Source: Arthrobacter globiformis (GTDB lineage: Bacteria; Actinomycetota; Actinomycetes; Actinomycetales; Micrococcaceae). Taken from it: 42,556 nucleotides of DNA. This document shows positions 32,705-39,808 of this stretch, in pieces. The notes beneath the pieces were generated by a model. It made no database searches. It was not told where the DNA came from and saw nothing but the letters and a program-made list of their open reading frames with translations. A program made the position numbers and the translations under genes. Where the stretch lies: positions 1-42,556 of the forward strand of contig NZ_QLNP01000097.1 of NCBI RefSeq assembly GCF_003261175.1, given 5' to 3'. Each line of letters opens with the position of its first letter. The first letter of the stretch is position 1.

Positions 32705-34273
32705 TCAGGTGACCGGCCCGCCGTCGGGCGTTCCGCCGTCGGACATCCCTGCGTCTGTCAGCATTCCGTCAGCCACGGCTCCGTCCGGCCCTGCTGCCGC
32801 AGCCGCGACGGCGGCATCCGCGGACGCGGCCAGCTTGCGTTCCTCCTGGAGCTCCTGGAACCAGTAGAACGAGGCCTTCGGCGTGCGCACCTGCGTCTCG
32901 AAATCCACGTGCACCAGGCCGAACGGCTGCTTGTACCCGCCGGACCATTCGAAGTTGTCCATGAAGGACCAGACGTAATAGCCGCGCAGGTCGATCGCCT
33001 CGGCCTCGCCGCCGGGGGCCGTGGCCCGGAGGGCGGTGCCGAGGTGGTCGGAGAGGTAACGGACCCGCCGCTCGTCGGGGATGAAGGTCCGGTTCGTGGA
33101 CTTGTCGAGGACCCTGATGTCCTCAAAGCTCGCCCCGCCCTCCGTGATGATGACGGGCGGAAGGTTCGGGTACCGTTCGGCCATTTCCTTGAGCGCCACG
33201 GCCATGTACTCGGGCTTCACGGGCCAGCCGTAGGCAGTGGTTTCGGTGTCCGGCCACGGTTCGATGTGGAGCGGGGCACCGGGCGTGGCGTCCTTGAGGT
33301 CATCCCCCATCGCCTCCGCCATCGCCGCCGGAACGGGGCTGTCGCCCCCGCCCGCTGCCACCCGCGTGGGCATGTAGTAGTTCATGCCGTAGAAATCCAG
33401 CGGCTGGGAAATGACGGCCATGTCCTCGTCCGGATGGTCGAAGGACGAGAAGAATTTCCCGAGGCGGATGAGGTCCGGATACTTCCCGGTAAGCACGGGG
33501 TCCGCATAAAGCCGGTTCTGCGCCATGTCCATCGCTCCGGCACTCATCCAGTCAAGGGGGTTGCCCGAGTTGGGCACCACGGGCGAGTACACGTTGGTCA
33601 TGCCGATTTCTCCAGGCACCCTGGCGGCCCGAAGGGCCTGCAGGGCCAGGCCGTGGCCGAGCAGCTGATGGTGCACGGTGGGCAGACCGTTGGCGAAGTC
33701 GGCCTTCCCCGGAGAGTGCAGGCCCAGGGCATAACCGTTGGTGGTCACGGTGGCGGGTTCATTGATGGTCACCCAGCGGGCCACCCGGTCCCCGTACGCG
33801 GCCGCGGCGATGGCGGCGAACTCCCCCAGCCGGTAAGCCGTGTCCCGGTTGAGCCAGCCGCCGTCCTCATCGAGGGCCAGCGGAGTGTCCCAGTGGTAGA
33901 GCGTGACCATCGGCGAAATCCCGTTCGCCAGCAGCTCGTCCAGCAGCCGGTCATAGAAGTCGAGGCCGGCCCGGTTTACCGCTCCACGTCCGTCCGGCTG
34001 GATCCGCGGCCATGCCAGTGAGAACCGGTAGGAATCGACGCCGAGCTCCTTCATCAGGGCCACGTCCTGCGGCATGCGGTGGTAGTGGTCGCACGCCACC
34101 GCGGGGCTGTGGCCGTCCACGATCGTCCCGGGCTTGGCGGCAAAGACGTCCCAGCCGGCGGGTCCGCGGCCGTCCTCATCGAGCGCCCCTTCAATCTGGA
34201 AGGCGGCTGTAGCTACCCCCAGGGTGAAATCGGCCGGAACCATGGCTGCCAATTCTTTGGCGGAAGGATGCAT
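32705..34273 (-). CDS. Glycoside hydrolase family 1 beta-glucosidase
   Basis: A 522-residue GH1 enzyme that hydrolyses beta-linked glucosides or galactosides. The N-terminal signature is FTLGVATAAFQIEGA. Then follow YRFSLAWPRIQPDG, YHWDTPLAL, the acid/base Glu in WVTINEPATV, and the nucleophile Glu in PVIITEGGAS. The C-terminal YYVWSFMDNFEWSGGYKQPFGL (in parts) binds the substrate. The nucleophile motif is TEGG rather than the usual TENG. The last 45 residues are an Ala/Gly/Asp-rich tail outside the barrel. There is no signal peptide. The ATG at 34273 has AGAGG upstream, and a TTTGGCCAAA palindrome lies 32 bases further up as a possible operator. Confidence 0.93.
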   Translation of the reverse strand: MHPSAKELAAMVPADFTLGVATAAFQIEGALDEDGRGPAGWDVFAAKPGTIVDGHSPAVACDHYHRMPQDVALMKELGVDSYRFSLAWPRIQPDGRGAVNRAGLDFYDRLLDELLANGISPMVTLYHWDTPLALDEDGGWLNRDTAYRLGEFAAIAAAAYGDRVARWVTINEPATVTTNGYALGLHSPGKADFANGLPTVHHQLLGHGLALQALRAARVPGEIGMTNVYSPVVPNSGNPLDWMSAGAMDMAQNRLYADPVLTGKYPDLIRLGKFFSSFDHPDEDMAVISQPLDFYGMNYYMPTRVAAGGGDSPVPAAMAEAMGDDLKDATPGAPLHIEPWPDTETTAYGWPVKPEYMAVALKEMAERYPNLPPVIITEGGASFEDIRVLDKSTNRTFIPDERRVRYLSDHLGTALRATAPGGEAEAIDLRGYYVWSFMDNFEWSGGYKQPFGLVHVDFETQVRTPKASFYWFQELQEERKLAASADAAVAAAAAGPDGAVADGMLTDAGMSDGGTPDGGPVT

Positions 34274-34640
34274 CGCTGGACCTCTGTGACGTTGTGAAAG
34301 GCCGTTTGGCCAAAACTTCAGATTGCCGGAGTCTACCGCTCAGGGCGCCGCACTGCCCGGATTAAGCGCTGTCAGGATTAATCACGGACATCACGTTCGT
34401 CCACGCTAAAGCTGGAAAACGAACCCTTGGGCGCAAACATGGCCTTCTCCTACGACGGCTCCGGTCCTTCCACAGCTCCGATCCTTCAGCAGCTCAAGAC
34501 GACTGGGGTACCTCTGGACTGGGGTACCTCCCAGAATGGCACAGGCCGGGGCCGCTGACGAGGGGCCTGAACGGGGTTCCTGGCGTCGCCCCGCCTCCGG
34601 CCCCGGCAGGGTCTTGACCGGCGCTGGTAGGGTCTGCGGC
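34274..34640. promoter_or_regulatory. Divergent regulatory region between the GH1 and AAA+ genes
   Basis: This 367-base region contains no supported gene. It holds a perfect TTTGGCCAAA palindrome (34305-34314) in the GH1 leader. GGATTAA is repeated at 34359 and 34375. GACTGGGGTACCTC is duplicated with a 16-base period at 34501-34514 and 34517-34530. A 39-codon frame (34439-34558) has no convincing ribosome binding site. Confidence 0.5.
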
Positions 34641-36152
34641 ATGGATGAAAAATTGGGGAAGTTCATCGATGATTTCGCGCAACTGGTGCAGATCGCCCAG
34701 TCCGGGCAGCACCGCGTGAAGGCCGGAACGCAGCTGCTGACAACAATCACCGAGCATCTGGCGGTGCCGGCCGAATCACTTGCGGTGGTGGTGGAGGAGG
34801 TGCCGGCGCACCGGTTCGTGGACGCGGACATCCTGATGGCCGAGCTCGCCGGTGAGGACCCGGAGTTCCGGCTGGTGGGCATCGGCGGCGGAGACCAGCG
34901 CCACCACCAGTCCCTGAGTGACATGCTGCAGCAGTCGCAGTTTTTCCCGCAGTTCCCGTTGTCCCAGCCCGACTACATCAACCTGGCTGTGGGCCCGGAC
35001 GAACAGCGGCAGGCCGTGGCACTGGGCCTGTGGCTGTTCCGGCACGCGGGCAGCCCTGTTGCGGTCCTGCAGCGGGACGCGGCGCCGCGGTACGGGCGGC
35101 AGACGGCATGCCTCGAGGTTCTGGCTGCTGATGCGAAGAACGCGGCGGACTTCCTGGCGGAGTTCCGCCGGCGCATGCAGCGCGGCAGCGTCCTGAAGGG
35201 CCAGGTCATTTCCCTGGTCATGGGAGAGTACGGGCCCAGCACCGGAGGCGTGACGTTCCACGCCCGCCCGGAACTCACCGCCTCCGACGTCATCCTGCCG
35301 CAGGGGCTGCTCCAGAAAGTGGCTGATCACGCCCTCGGCATCGCCGCACACCGGGAGTCGCTGAACGAGTACGGCCAGCACCTCAAGCGGGGCATCCTGC
35401 TGTACGGCAAACCGGGGACCGGCAAGACCCACACGGTGCGGTACCTGCTGAGCCAGAGTGCCGGCATCACCGCAATCCTGCTGTCCGGAGGATCCCTGGC
35501 CCGGATTTCCGAGGCGGCCGCCATGGCCCGGGCCCTTCAGCCTTCGATCGTTGTGCTGGAGGACTGCGACCTGATCGCCGAGGACCGGAGCTTCGGGCAC
35601 GGGCCGCAGCCGCTGCTGTTCGAGGTGCTGGACGCCATGGACGGCCTGGACCACGACGCCGACGTCGCGTTCGTCCTCACCACCAACCGTGTGGACATGC
35701 TCGAACGCGCCCTTGCCCAGCGCCCCGGCCGCGTGGACCTCGCCGTGGATATTCCGCTGCCGGCCGCGGACGAGCGCGTCGGGCTGGTGACGCTGTATGC
35801 GCGCGGCATTCCGTTCAGCCCGCAGGCTGTCCGGGACGCCGCCGCCCGCACCGAAGGGACAACGGCCTCATTCGCGCGCGAACTGGTCCGCCGCGCCGTC
35901 GTGCGTGCCGCACTGGACGGCGCACCCGTGTCGGACAGCCACCTGCTCGGGGCGGTGGAAGAACTGATGGCCGACGGCGAGACCCTCACCAGGAGCCTGC
36001 TGGGCAGCGGCCCGGCCGGCGCCGGGGACGGGCAGGGCGGCTTCGCTGTTCCTGCCTTCCCTGGCCCGGGAATTGGCGGGCCGGGTTCTCCCCGGCCGGG
36101 CTTCTTCCCAGGGCCTGATTTTGGCAGCGTTGGTTTCGCCGGGCCGGGTTAG
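34641..36152 (+). CDS. AAA+ ATPase with uncharacterised N-terminal domain
   Basis: A 503-residue protein starting at the ATG at 34641 (MDEKLGKFIDDFAQL); an upstream frame to 34536 lacks a start signal. Residues 1-240 are an N-terminal region I cannot name; it may recognise substrates. A single AAA module follows: Walker A in LLYGKPGTGKTHT (about 254-266), Walker B in SIVVLEDCDLIA (about 301-312), sensor 1 in FVLTTNRVDML, and an arginine-finger-type RPGRVDLAVDIPLP (about 357-370). The small helical lid comes next. The order resembles FtsH/spastin-type AAA domains without a protease. The last 40 residues are Gly/Pro/Phe-rich and disordered. It lies beside an Hsp20/J-protein cluster, which suggests unfolding or disaggregation work. 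Confidence 0.88.
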   Translation: MDEKLGKFIDDFAQLVQIAQSGQHRVKAGTQLLTTITEHLAVPAESLAVVVEEVPAHRFVDADILMAELAGEDPEFRLVGIGGGDQRHHQSLSDMLQQSQFFPQFPLSQPDYINLAVGPDEQRQAVALGLWLFRHAGSPVAVLQRDAAPRYGRQTACLEVLAADAKNAADFLAEFRRRMQRGSVLKGQVISLVMGEYGPSTGGVTFHARPELTASDVILPQGLLQKVADHALGIAAHRESLNEYGQHLKRGILLYGKPGTGKTHTVRYLLSQSAGITAILLSGGSLARISEAAAMARALQPSIVVLEDCDLIAEDRSFGHGPQPLLFEVLDAMDGLDHDADVAFVLTTNRVDMLERALAQRPGRVDLAVDIPLPAADERVGLVTLYARGIPFSPQAVRDAAARTEGTTASFARELVRRAVVRAALDGAPVSDSHLLGAVEELMADGETLTRSLLGSGPAGAGDGQGGFAVPAFPGPGIGGPGSPRPGFFPGPDFGSVGFAGPG

Positions 36153-36164
36153 TCCAGTTACGGG

Positions 36165-36554
36165 TCAGTCCACCAGCGGCGGCGGCCCGAAGAGGAATTC
36201 GTTGGCGTGGGACACGGCCTTGCGGAAAGCATCATTCCGCAGGCCCACCAGGTTCGCCGAGCCGGCCTCGCCGGGCTCAAGGAACTGGGTGAGGCCTGGG
36301 CGAAGCACCCAGATATCCCCAGCCGGCGGCAGGTAGAACACTCCGAACGTACGGTGCTGGCGGTCGTCGTCGGACCAGATGGGCACCACGGCCAGGGCGG
36401 CACCGGTTGTGGGATTGATCCACTGTGCGCGGGGAAGCGGCTCCTCATGGGCCTCGGGATCCAGGAACGGCGCTGTGCCCTTGCCCCAACGCTGCTCGAA
36501 GCGCTCATGGAAGGCCGGGATCAGGTGGGAGTCGTAGCGGCGCCAATCGCTCAT
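36165..36554 (-). CDS. Conserved-looking hypothetical protein (129 residues) in the sHsp operon
   Basis: A soluble 129-residue protein starting MSDWRRYDSHLIPAFHERFE. It has alternating aromatic and charged residues, a central strand-rich part (ALAVVPIWSDDDRQHRTFGVFYLP) and a C-terminal helix (NDAFRKAVSHANEFLFG). No cysteine, membrane segment or known motif is visible. The ATG at 36554 follows AGAGGAG by about ten bases. It is third after hsp20 and the J-domain gene on the same strand, 33 bases after the latter, and its stop is 12 bases from the convergent AAA+ gene. The context suggests a stress or protein-quality-control role; I do not recognise the family. Confidence 0.7.
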   Translation of the reverse strand: MSDWRRYDSHLIPAFHERFEQRWGKGTAPFLDPEAHEEPLPRAQWINPTTGAALAVVPIWSDDDRQHRTFGVFYLPPAGDIWVLRPGLTQFLEPGEAGSANLVGLRNDAFRKAVSHANEFLFGPPPLVD

Positions 36555-36587
36555 GGCTGTGGTTCTCCTCTGACGTTCAGGTCGGAT

Positions 36588-36926
36588 TCAGGCCCAGGGT
36601 CCGCTCTCCCACCTGACGCGGGTGACGCGCAGCGGCGGTTCACGGTGCCGGACTACGTGGACTGGAATGCTGTGTGGCTGGCTGGCTGATGGGTCGGGGC
36701 CCCCGGCACGAAGGATCTCGCGGTCGTAGGCTGCCCGGCGCTTCGGGTCCCGAAGCACGGAGAAGGCCTGCATGACGAGTTGCAGTTCGGCTGGCACCGC
36801 GTCACCGTTGGCGAGATCCGGATGGTGGCGGCGCATCAGCGCGCGGTAGGCACGGGCGACTTCCTGCTGCGACGCGCCGTGCGGAATCTGCAGCACCGCA
36901 TAGTAGTCCGGTGCGGGTCTGGTCAT
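36588..36926 (-). CDS. Short J-domain (DnaJ-like) protein
   Basis: A 112-residue protein whose first 70 residues are a J domain: DYYAVLQIPHGASQQEVARAYRALMRRHHPDLANGD (in parts) with the essential HPD, and AFSVLRDPKRRAAYD. J domains stimulate the ATPase of DnaK. There is no Gly/Phe linker, zinc domain or client-binding domain. The final 40 residues are a basic, Pro-rich tail (VHVVRHREPPLRVTRVRW). The ATG at 36926 fits the AGG spacing better than the adjoining GTG at 36929. It is encoded between hsp20 and the unknown protein, with a hairpin between it and hsp20. Confidence 0.9.
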   Translation of the reverse strand: MTRPAPDYYAVLQIPHGASQQEVARAYRALMRRHHPDLANGDAVPAELQLVMQAFSVLRDPKRRAAYDREILRAGGPDPSASQPHSIPVHVVRHREPPLRVTRVRWESGPWA

Positions 36927-36967
36927 CACTGAAGCCTGTTGAAGTGGTTGTTCCTGTTGCCGTGGCC

Positions 36968-37000
36968 GGGGCGGCCTTCGGGTTAGGTGGAGGCCGCCCC
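36968..37000. terminator. Hairpin between hsp20 and the J-domain gene
   Basis: A perfect 10-bp stem, GGGGCGGCCT/AGGCCGCCCC (36968-36977 with 36991-37000), with a 13-base loop. It lies 18 bases after the hsp20 stop on the minus strand and could reduce transcription into the J-domain gene. No T tract is present. Confidence 0.6.
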
Positions 37001-37018
37001 TGCCAGCGCTGCGGCCGG

Positions 37019-37444
37019 CTACGTCCCGATCTGATGCAGCTGGCCCTTGCTTTCGATCTCGATCTTCCGTGGCTTTGCCTGCTCGGCGACCGGGATCCGG
37101 AGTGTCAGCACTCCAACGTCGTAGCTGGCCTTGATGTTGTCCGCGTCCAGCGTGTCACCGAGAATGAGCTGCCGGCTAAAGACGCCGCGTGGCCGCTCGG
37201 AAACCACCATTTCGACGTTCGGCTGGGTGGCATCCCGGCGCTCCGCCCGGACAGTGAGGACGTTCCTTTCAACGTTCAGATCCACGGCGTCCGGCGAAAT
37301 CCCCGGCAGGTCAAAGGCCACCACAAATTCCCCGTCTTCCTGCCACGCATCCATCGGCATGGCCGCCGGACGGGCTGCTGTTCCGAAGACCTGCTGGGTG
37401 AGACGGTCCAGCTCACGGAACGGGTCGGTACGGATTAGCATCAT
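37019..37444 (-). CDS. Hsp20/alpha-crystallin small heat shock protein
   Basis: A 141-residue small heat shock protein that holds unfolding proteins in oligomeric assemblies. The short N-terminal arm starts [21 protein letters not shown]. The alpha-crystallin domain runs from about 35 to 128, with [21 protein letters not shown] (in parts) and the family motif [11 protein letters not shown] near its end. The C-terminal extension is [11 protein letters not shown], with a KIEI in place of the I-x-I anchoring motif. The two adjoining ATGs at 37444 and 37441 both suit AAGGGAG upstream. It heads the minus-strand cluster with the J-domain gene and faces a MerR/HspR-type regulator across a dyad-containing promoter region. 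Confidence 0.95.
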   Translation of the reverse strand: MMLIRTDPFRELDRLTQQVFGTAARPAAMPMDAWQEDGEFVVAFDLPGISPDAVDLNVERNVLTVRAERRDATQPNVEMVVSERPRGVFSRQLILGDTLDADNIKASYDVGVLTLRIPVAEQAKPRKIEIESKGQLHQIGT

Positions 37445-37477
37445 TTCCCACTCCCTTCAGCATGTAGGTTCAATGGC

Positions 37478-37509
37478 TATCCATCACCGCTTATCTATGG
37501 TGGTGGATA
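37478..37509. promoter_or_regulatory. Inverted repeat between hsp20 and the MerR/HspR-like gene
   Basis: TATCCATCACC (37478-37488) and GGTGGTGGATA (37499-37509) pair at 10 of 11 positions around a 10-base AT-rich centre. It is 34 bases from hsp20 and about 70 bases from the regulator. It is a likely operator for the divergent regulator, though it does not look like the classical HAIR sequence CTTGAGT-N7-ACTCAAG. Confidence 0.55.
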
Positions 37510-37580
37510 TAGATTTTTTATAGCACCAGTGACAAACTGGGGCAAGGGGCAAATCAGGAAAAGTTTGGACGGGGAATCAC

Positions 37581-37895
37581 ATGGCCAACCGGGGCAGCAC
37601 TGGGCGCGGGCTGTACGCCATTTCGGTGGTGGCGGAGCTCGTGGGAACAGGCCAGCAAAACATCCGGCTCTATGAGCGCCGCGGCCTGCTGACCCCGGAA
37701 AGGACCGACGGCGGCACCCGCCAGTACAGCGAATCCGACCTGGCCGTCCTGCGCCGCATCGGAGAACTCCTGGACGAAGGGCTCAACCTGGCGGGCGTGG
37801 CGAAGGTGCTGGAACTGGAAATGGACAACGCCCGTCTCCGGCGGCAACTGAAGCTTGCCCGGGCCCGGAGCGCCCGCCCGGACGACGGCGATTGA
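37581..37895 (+). CDS. MerR-family regulator (HspR-like)
   Basis: A 104-residue regulator. The MerR winged helix-turn-helix spans about residues 10-80: LYAISVVAELVGTGQQNIRLYERRGLLTP (in parts), then TRQYSESDLAVLRRI and LNLAGVAKVLELE. It ends with a basic coiled-coil stub. The size, the N-terminal YAISVVAELVG segment and the location beside hsp20 fit HspR, the heat-shock repressor of actinobacteria. HspR usually sits after dnaK-grpE-dnaJ, whereas here it stands alone and divergent, so it may be a second, local regulator. No effector domain or metal-binding Cys is present. It ends seven bases from a convergent YjbR gene. Confidence 0.88.
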   Translation: MANRGSTGRGLYAISVVAELVGTGQQNIRLYERRGLLTPERTDGGTRQYSESDLAVLRRIGELLDEGLNLAGVAKVLELEMDNARLRRQLKLARARSARPDDGD

Positions 37896-37902
37896 TCCGT
37901 AG

Positions 37903-38208
37903 CTACAGCCGTCCGCCGGCGAGCAGGAAGGAATCCTCCAGCAGCTCGGCGAGCAGGCCGCCGTCGACCCTTGAAAGCCGGACGAGGACCAGCTGCGGCG
38001 AACGCTCATGGTGCGGCGTCCAGAAAAACGTCTCAGGATCCGTGCCCGCGAGAGCCTCCCGCTCCGCGGTTTTGACCGTGAGCACGTCCGTTTCCCAGAT
38101 GCGGGCCATCAGGGTTTTAGCGAACCAGGCCGGCTGGTTCCAACTGGCGCGCTCGGTCACGCCCGGCAGTGCAAGGCAGATCCTGCGGACATCGGCTTCG
38201 GTGGCCAT
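37903..38208 (-). CDS. MmcQ/YjbR-family protein
   Basis: A 101-residue protein of the MmcQ/YjbR (CyaY-like fold) family: MATEADVRRICLALPGVTER at the N-terminus (20 residues), WNQPAWFAKTLMARIW, a central ETDVLTVKTAEREAL segment, and ELLEDSFLLA at the end. Some members bind double-stranded DNA; no enzymatic activity is established. It starts four bases after the stop of the PAP2 phosphatase gene, so the two are co-transcribed on the minus strand. Confidence 0.85.
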   Translation of the reverse strand: MATEADVRRICLALPGVTERASWNQPAWFAKTLMARIWETDVLTVKTAEREALAGTDPETFFWTPHHERSPQLVLVRLSRVDGGLLAELLEDSFLLAGGRL

Positions 38209-38212
38209 GCTT

Positions 38213-38989
38213 TCAGTCCGGGGCGTCCGCCTTGGAAAGCTCGCCCGTAACTTCTTCGCCCGGCACCCGGGCAGTGCGCCAGGTGTCGACGGCTATCACG
38301 GCACCGAGCACCACCAGCGAGAGTGCCACGGAAGCCACGGCGTCGCTCACCCAGTGATAGCCAAGGTACAGCCTGCTGACGGACGCCAGGATCACTCCGA
38401 TGATGGCGCAGACAAAACCGACCACTGTTGTCTTTGGTTTCCGGTGGCGGGAAAACACCAGGAACGCCGTTATCAGCAGGAAGTCGGAGGCCCCCAGAAC
38501 GTGGCCCGACGGAAACGAAAAGGTGTGATCCGCGCCGAACAGCATCTGGTCCACTGGAGGGCGTTGCCTGTCGACCGACCTGCCGATGAGCTGCGCCAGT
38601 CCCACGCCCGTGAGCATTGCCGCCGCCAGCAGAATCGGCCGCCAGGCATGCTTCGCCAGGATGCCCCATGCCACCGTGACAACGAGGACGATGATGGGCA
38701 GCGCCACGGGCCCGAAGATGACAGCCAGGACAATCATCACCACGGTCAGCACCTGCGAGCGCGTCGTCAGGAGCCACCTCCATGCCTCGTCATCAGCACT
38801 GGCCACCCCGTCATGACCCTGAACTCCGGAGAGAGCCAAGAAGAAGACGGCTGCCCCCACAACTGCGAGGACGACCGCCGTCACGTAGAGCGCCTTCCGC
38901 GCGCCGGGTTCCATGTAGCGTTCTTCAACCACAAACTTGTCATGGAAGACGCGCCACCAGCCCTGCTTGTCCGCCGATTCTTCTGCCAC
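38213..38989 (-). CDS. PAP2-family membrane phosphatase
   Basis: A 258-residue membrane protein of the PAP2/acid phosphatase superfamily. It is expected to remove phosphate from a lipid such as phosphatidate or undecaprenyl pyrophosphate on the outer face of the membrane. The three phosphatase motifs are intact: VDRQRPP (motif 1), FPSGH (motif 2, with the catalytic His), and SRLYLGYHWVSD (motif 3, with the nucleophilic His). About six hydrophobic helices can be counted, the first near 33-54. The N-terminal 30 residues are hydrophilic. The start is the GTG at 38989 with only a weak ribosome binding site. It is followed at four bases by the YjbR-type gene. Confidence 0.93.
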   Translation of the reverse strand: MAEESADKQGWWRVFHDKFVVEERYMEPGARKALYVTAVVLAVVGAAVFFLALSGVQGHDGVASADDEAWRWLLTTRSQVLTVVMIVLAVIFGPVALPIIVLVVTVAWGILAKHAWRPILLAAAMLTGVGLAQLIGRSVDRQRPPVDQMLFGADHTFSFPSGHVLGASDFLLITAFLVFSRHRKPKTTVVGFVCAIIGVILASVSRLYLGYHWVSDAVASVALSLVVLGAVIAVDTWRTARVPGEEVTGELSKADAPD

Positions 38990-39113
38990 CTGAAAGACCG
39001 CCTGTGTGCGCTAAGGAAAACTGCCTTTGAAGTGAAATCCTAAGCCCCCTTACGGATGTCCTTCGCCGCTGTTACGGTAAAACTTCCAGCCCCGCGAGGT
39101 CTCAGGAGACGAC

Positions 39114-39356
39114 ATGAGCACAGAAGGAACCGGCCAGGAAGACCAGAACAGCGGACCCTCACCGCAGACCCAAGGGGATGGCGTCCCGGACTCCGGCGAC
39201 GGCGTCGCCGTGGGCGCAGGCGAGCCGAACACGTTCGAACCGGAAGAGGGCAAGGACAGCCCGCGGGCCGGAACGCCCAGCAACAGCCAGATTGCCACGG
39301 CAGAGGACACACCGGACGTCGAGGAAACACCGGTGGACACCACCGAACCCAGCTGA
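39114..39356 (+). CDS. Small acidic, disordered protein (80 residues)
   Basis: An 80-residue protein with almost no hydrophobic residues, rich in Glu, Asp, Gly, Pro, Thr and Ser (for example GTGQEDQNSGPSPQTQGDG), predicted to be intrinsically disordered and strongly acidic. The start ATG follows AGGAG by six bases, which is a good signal. It is divergent from the PAP2 gene across 124 bases. I do not recognise a family; short acidic proteins of this kind are common and often lineage-specific in Micrococcaceae. No function can be inferred. Confidence 0.6.
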   Translation: MSTEGTGQEDQNSGPSPQTQGDGVPDSGDGVAVGAGEPNTFEPEEGKDSPRAGTPSNSQIATAEDTPDVEETPVDTTEPS

Positions 39357-39481
39357 CCTGGCTGCGGCTCCCGAGCAGTACGCAGAACAACAAGGCCCGT
39401 TCCGGTAGCCCTGTCCTGATTGGCAGCCCCGGTGGATAATTAGTCACACATTGAAGTGGCAACGGGGCTACGGAGGCTGCC

Positions 39482-39679
39482 GTGAGGATCATCGGACTGC
39501 TTGTGGTCATCTGGCTCATCATCGGCGTGTTTGCCGCGTTTCAGCGGGGCTACTTCAGCGGCTCCCCGGACTCGTGCACAGAGGCCGGAACCGTGGCGAT
39601 CACCATCGCCGCCGGACCGCTGAACTACATGGGCGCCAACCCCAAGCTGACCTGCGAAGTGCCCCAGCCTTCCAAGTAA
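39482..39679 (+). CDS. Small single-pass membrane protein (65 residues)
   Basis: A 65-residue protein beginning with a GTG at 39482, five bases after GGAGG. Residues 2-20 are a hydrophobic helix (IIGLLVVIWLIIGVFAAF), followed by an extracytoplasmic-looking segment with two Cys (about residues 32 and 58) that could form a disulfide. The topology resembles small membrane proteins that many Micrococcaceae encode. No family is recognised. The 3' end overlaps a 12-bp duplication. Confidence 0.65.
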   Translation: MRIIGLLVVIWLIIGVFAAFQRGYFSGSPDSCTEAGTVAITIAAGPLNYMGANPKLTCEVPQPSK

Positions 39680-39731
39680 ACTCAGCCTTCCAAGCAGCGG
39701 CCTGCCCGGTAAAACAACGGGCCGTTTACCC
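39665..39731. repeat. Short duplication and hairpin after the small membrane protein gene
   Basis: CAGCCTTCCAAG occurs at 39665-39676 (ending in the gene) and 39683-39694. Beyond it, GGTAAA/TTTACC (39708-39713 with 39725-39730) and an inner AACGG-G-CCGTT (39716-39726) can form alternative hairpins, which may act as a terminator. Confidence 0.5.
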
Positions 39732-39808
39732 CGACGGGGCGCTACCGTTCACTCGCGATTAACGCGCGCGTCCTCGCCTGTCCAAGCTGCCCCGTTAGGT
39801 TCGGGGCC

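Noticed and set aside
34439-34558. 39-codon open frame (MAFSYDGSGPSTAPILQQ...) before the AAA+ gene
   Set aside because: There is no clear ribosome binding site, it contains the 16-base-period duplication, and no recognisable domain is visible; it is mentioned only in the intergenic entry.
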